Shown here: positions 62,832 to 64,000 of the stretch, one piece after another
Position numbering within the stretch: position 1 is the first letter of the stretch
Layout: every line of letters starts with the position of its first letter
Assembly (NCBI RefSeq): GCF_003854935.1
Contig: NZ_CP033969.1
Coordinates: 248,001 to 312,000 of the forward strand
From: Cupriavidus pauculus
GTDB taxonomy: Bacteria > Pseudomonadota > Gammaproteobacteria > Burkholderiales > Burkholderiaceae
DNA length: 64,000 nt
Direction of reading: 5' to 3'
The notes under the pieces: generated by a model
The model's input: only the letters and a program-made list of their open reading frames with translations
The model's database searches: none
What the model was told of the DNA's origin: nothing
Program-made: the position numbers and the translations under genes

Positions 62832-64000
62832 ATGAAGAAGGTATTTGTCAAAACGTACGGCTGCCAGATGAACGAGTACGACTCGGACAAGATGGTGGAC
62901 GTGCTGAACGCCACGCAGGGCATGGAGCCCACGGACAACGTCGAGGACGCCGACGTCATCCTGTTCAACACCTGCTCGATCCGCGAGAAGGCCCAGGAGA
63001 AGGTGTTCTCCGAACTGGGCCGCATGAAGGCCCTGAAGGCCGCCAAGCCCGGCCTGGTGATCGGCGTGGGCGGCTGCGTGGCCAGCCAGGAAGGCGCCGC
63101 CATCGTCTCGCGCGCGCCGTACGTCGATGTGGTGTTCGGCCCGCAGACGCTGCACCGGCTGCCCGACCTGATCCACCGCCGCCAGTCCACCGGCCTGTCG
63201 CAGGTCGACATCTCGTTCCCCGAAATCGAGAAGTTCGACCACCTGCCGCCGGCCCGCGTGGACGGGCCCAGCGCATTCGTGTCGATCATGGAAGGCTGCT
63301 CGAAGTACTGCAGCTACTGCGTGGTGCCCTACACGCGCGGCGAGGAAGTGTCGCGCCCGTTCGAGGACGTGCTGGCCGAGGTGGCCGGGCTGGCCGACCA
63401 GGGCGTGCGCGAGGTGACGCTGCTGGGCCAGAACGTGAACGCCTACCGCGGCACGATGGGCGGCACCAGCGAGATCGCGGACTTCGCGCTGCTGATCGAA
63501 TACGTGGCCGAGATTCCCGGCATCGAGCGCATCCGCTACACGACCAGCCACCCGAAGGAATTCACCTCGCGGCTGGTGGATCTGTACGCGCGCTGCGACA
63601 AGCTCGTGAACCACCTGCACCTGCCCGTGCAGCATGCGTCGGACCGCGTGCTGATGGCGATGAAGCGCGGCTACAGCGTGCTCGAATACAAGAGCATCAT
63701 CCGCCGCCTGCGCACGATCCGGCCCGACATGTCGATGTCGTCGGACTTCATCGTCGGCTTCCCCGGCGAGACCGATGCCGACTTCGACAAGCTGATGGCG
63801 ATGGTCCACGAGATCGGCTACGACACGTCGTTCTCGTTCATCTTCAGCCCCCGGCCCGGCACGCCCGCCGCCAACCTGCACGACGACACGCCGCACGACG
63901 TCAAGCTGCGCCGCCTGCAGGTGCTGCAGGCCGCCATCGAGGAAAACGTCGTGCGCATCAGCCAGGGCATGGTCGGCACGGTGCAGCGCATCCTCGTGGA
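62832..64000 (+). CDS. miaB: tRNA-2-methylthio-N6-isopentenyladenosine synthase MiaB (5' part)
   Basis: MiaB is a radical SAM enzyme that methylthiolates i6A37 in tRNAs reading UNN codons. The 390 visible codons run out of the window without a stop. The N-terminal UPF0004 domain has its three cluster ligands, Cys11 ([11 protein letters not shown]), Cys48 (NTCSIREKA) and Cys82 (GGCVASQEG). The radical SAM cluster is Cys156-Cys160-Cys163 in [17 protein letters not shown]. The last visible stretch, from [11 protein letters not shown], begins the TRAM domain. The family call is firm. Confidence 0.97.
   Translation, partial: MKKVFVKTYGCQMNEYDSDKMVDVLNATQGMEPTDNVEDADVILFNTCSIREKAQEKVFSELGRMKALKAAKPGLVIGVGGCVASQEGAAIVSRAPYVDVVFGPQTLHRLPDLIHRRQSTGLSQVDISFPEIEKFDHLPPARVDGPSAFVSIMEGCSKYCSYCVVPYTRGEEVSRPFEDVLAEVAGLADQGVREVTLLGQNVNAYRGTMGGTSEIADFALLIEYVAEIPGIERIRYTTSHPKEFTSRLVDLYARCDKLVNHLHLPVQHASDRVLMAMKRGYSVLEYKSIIRRLRTIRPDMSMSSDFIVGFPGETDADFDKLMAMVHEIGYDTSFSFIFSPRPGTPAANLHDDTPHDVKLRRLQVLQAAIEENVVRISQGMVGTVQRILV

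Overview
This window looks like core chromosome of a high-GC betaproteobacterium of the family Burkholderiaceae, most like Cupriavidus or Ralstonia. The evidence is the gene order pgk-pyk-fba-purC-purE-purK-Sua5, the cluster recA-recX-DUF2889-sucC-sucD-terC-pilin, TctD/TctE-type two-component genes, a PACE efflux gene divergent from a LysR gene, and strong third-position G/C codon bias. I see no insertion sequence, prophage, integrase, CRISPR array, rRNA or obvious genomic island. The genus is inferred from memory of gene order, not from a search.

Layout. 1-8524: a tripartite RND efflux operon (end of mdtA, then mdtB, mdtC and an outer-membrane factor) with overlapping or closely spaced genes. 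8667-12294: a small unknown membrane-anchored protein, a LysR regulator divergent from a PACE-family efflux protein, and PBP4-type dacB. 12295-13045: a noncoding array of about four 168-bp tandem units, each with two palindromes. 13046-20800 (minus strand): threonylcarbamoyl-AMP synthase, purK, purE, purC, fba, pyk and pgk, linking purine synthesis and lower glycolysis. 21160-23622: two tandem LuxR-type paralogues. 23619-27785 (minus): azlD/azlC amino-acid exporter, an MFS transporter and an amidase. 27786-28366: second cluster of the palindromic repeat. 28367-35795: a SNF2 helicase divergent from ilvE, then a CHCC zinc-finger protein, waaF, an NTF2-like protein, a YheT-type hydrolase and a conserved unknown. 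35815-35965: third repeat cluster. 35998-41134: M48 metalloprotease, moaC, an orphan LuxR-type response regulator and a PanP-like decarboxylase.

41248-46155 (minus): tRNA-Met(CAU), an MHS-type MFS transporter with a large extra loop, a DUF4212 small subunit without its usual large partner, and a TctE/TctD-like sensor kinase and regulator. 46239-51326: LexA-controlled recA, recX, a DUF2889 protein and sucCD. 51616-55784: TerC, two type IV pilins and a PglL/Wzy-type glycan ligase, plausibly one pilin synthesis and glycosylation module. 55781-64000: two small envelope proteins, a universal stress protein, SrkA-like kinase, RhlE-type RNA helicase, a ClC channel/antiporter, a small secreted protein and the start of miaB.

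Most of the window is ordinary housekeeping. The features most worth a second look are the His-Val repeat in the leader of the first pilin, the periplasmic insertion in the MHS transporter beside an orphan DUF4212 subunit and TctDE, the insertion in the docking region of MdtC, the 168-bp repeat array with relatives at two other loci, and the PACE/LysR pair with an inverted repeat between them. I did not find a clear, wholly new multi-gene system.
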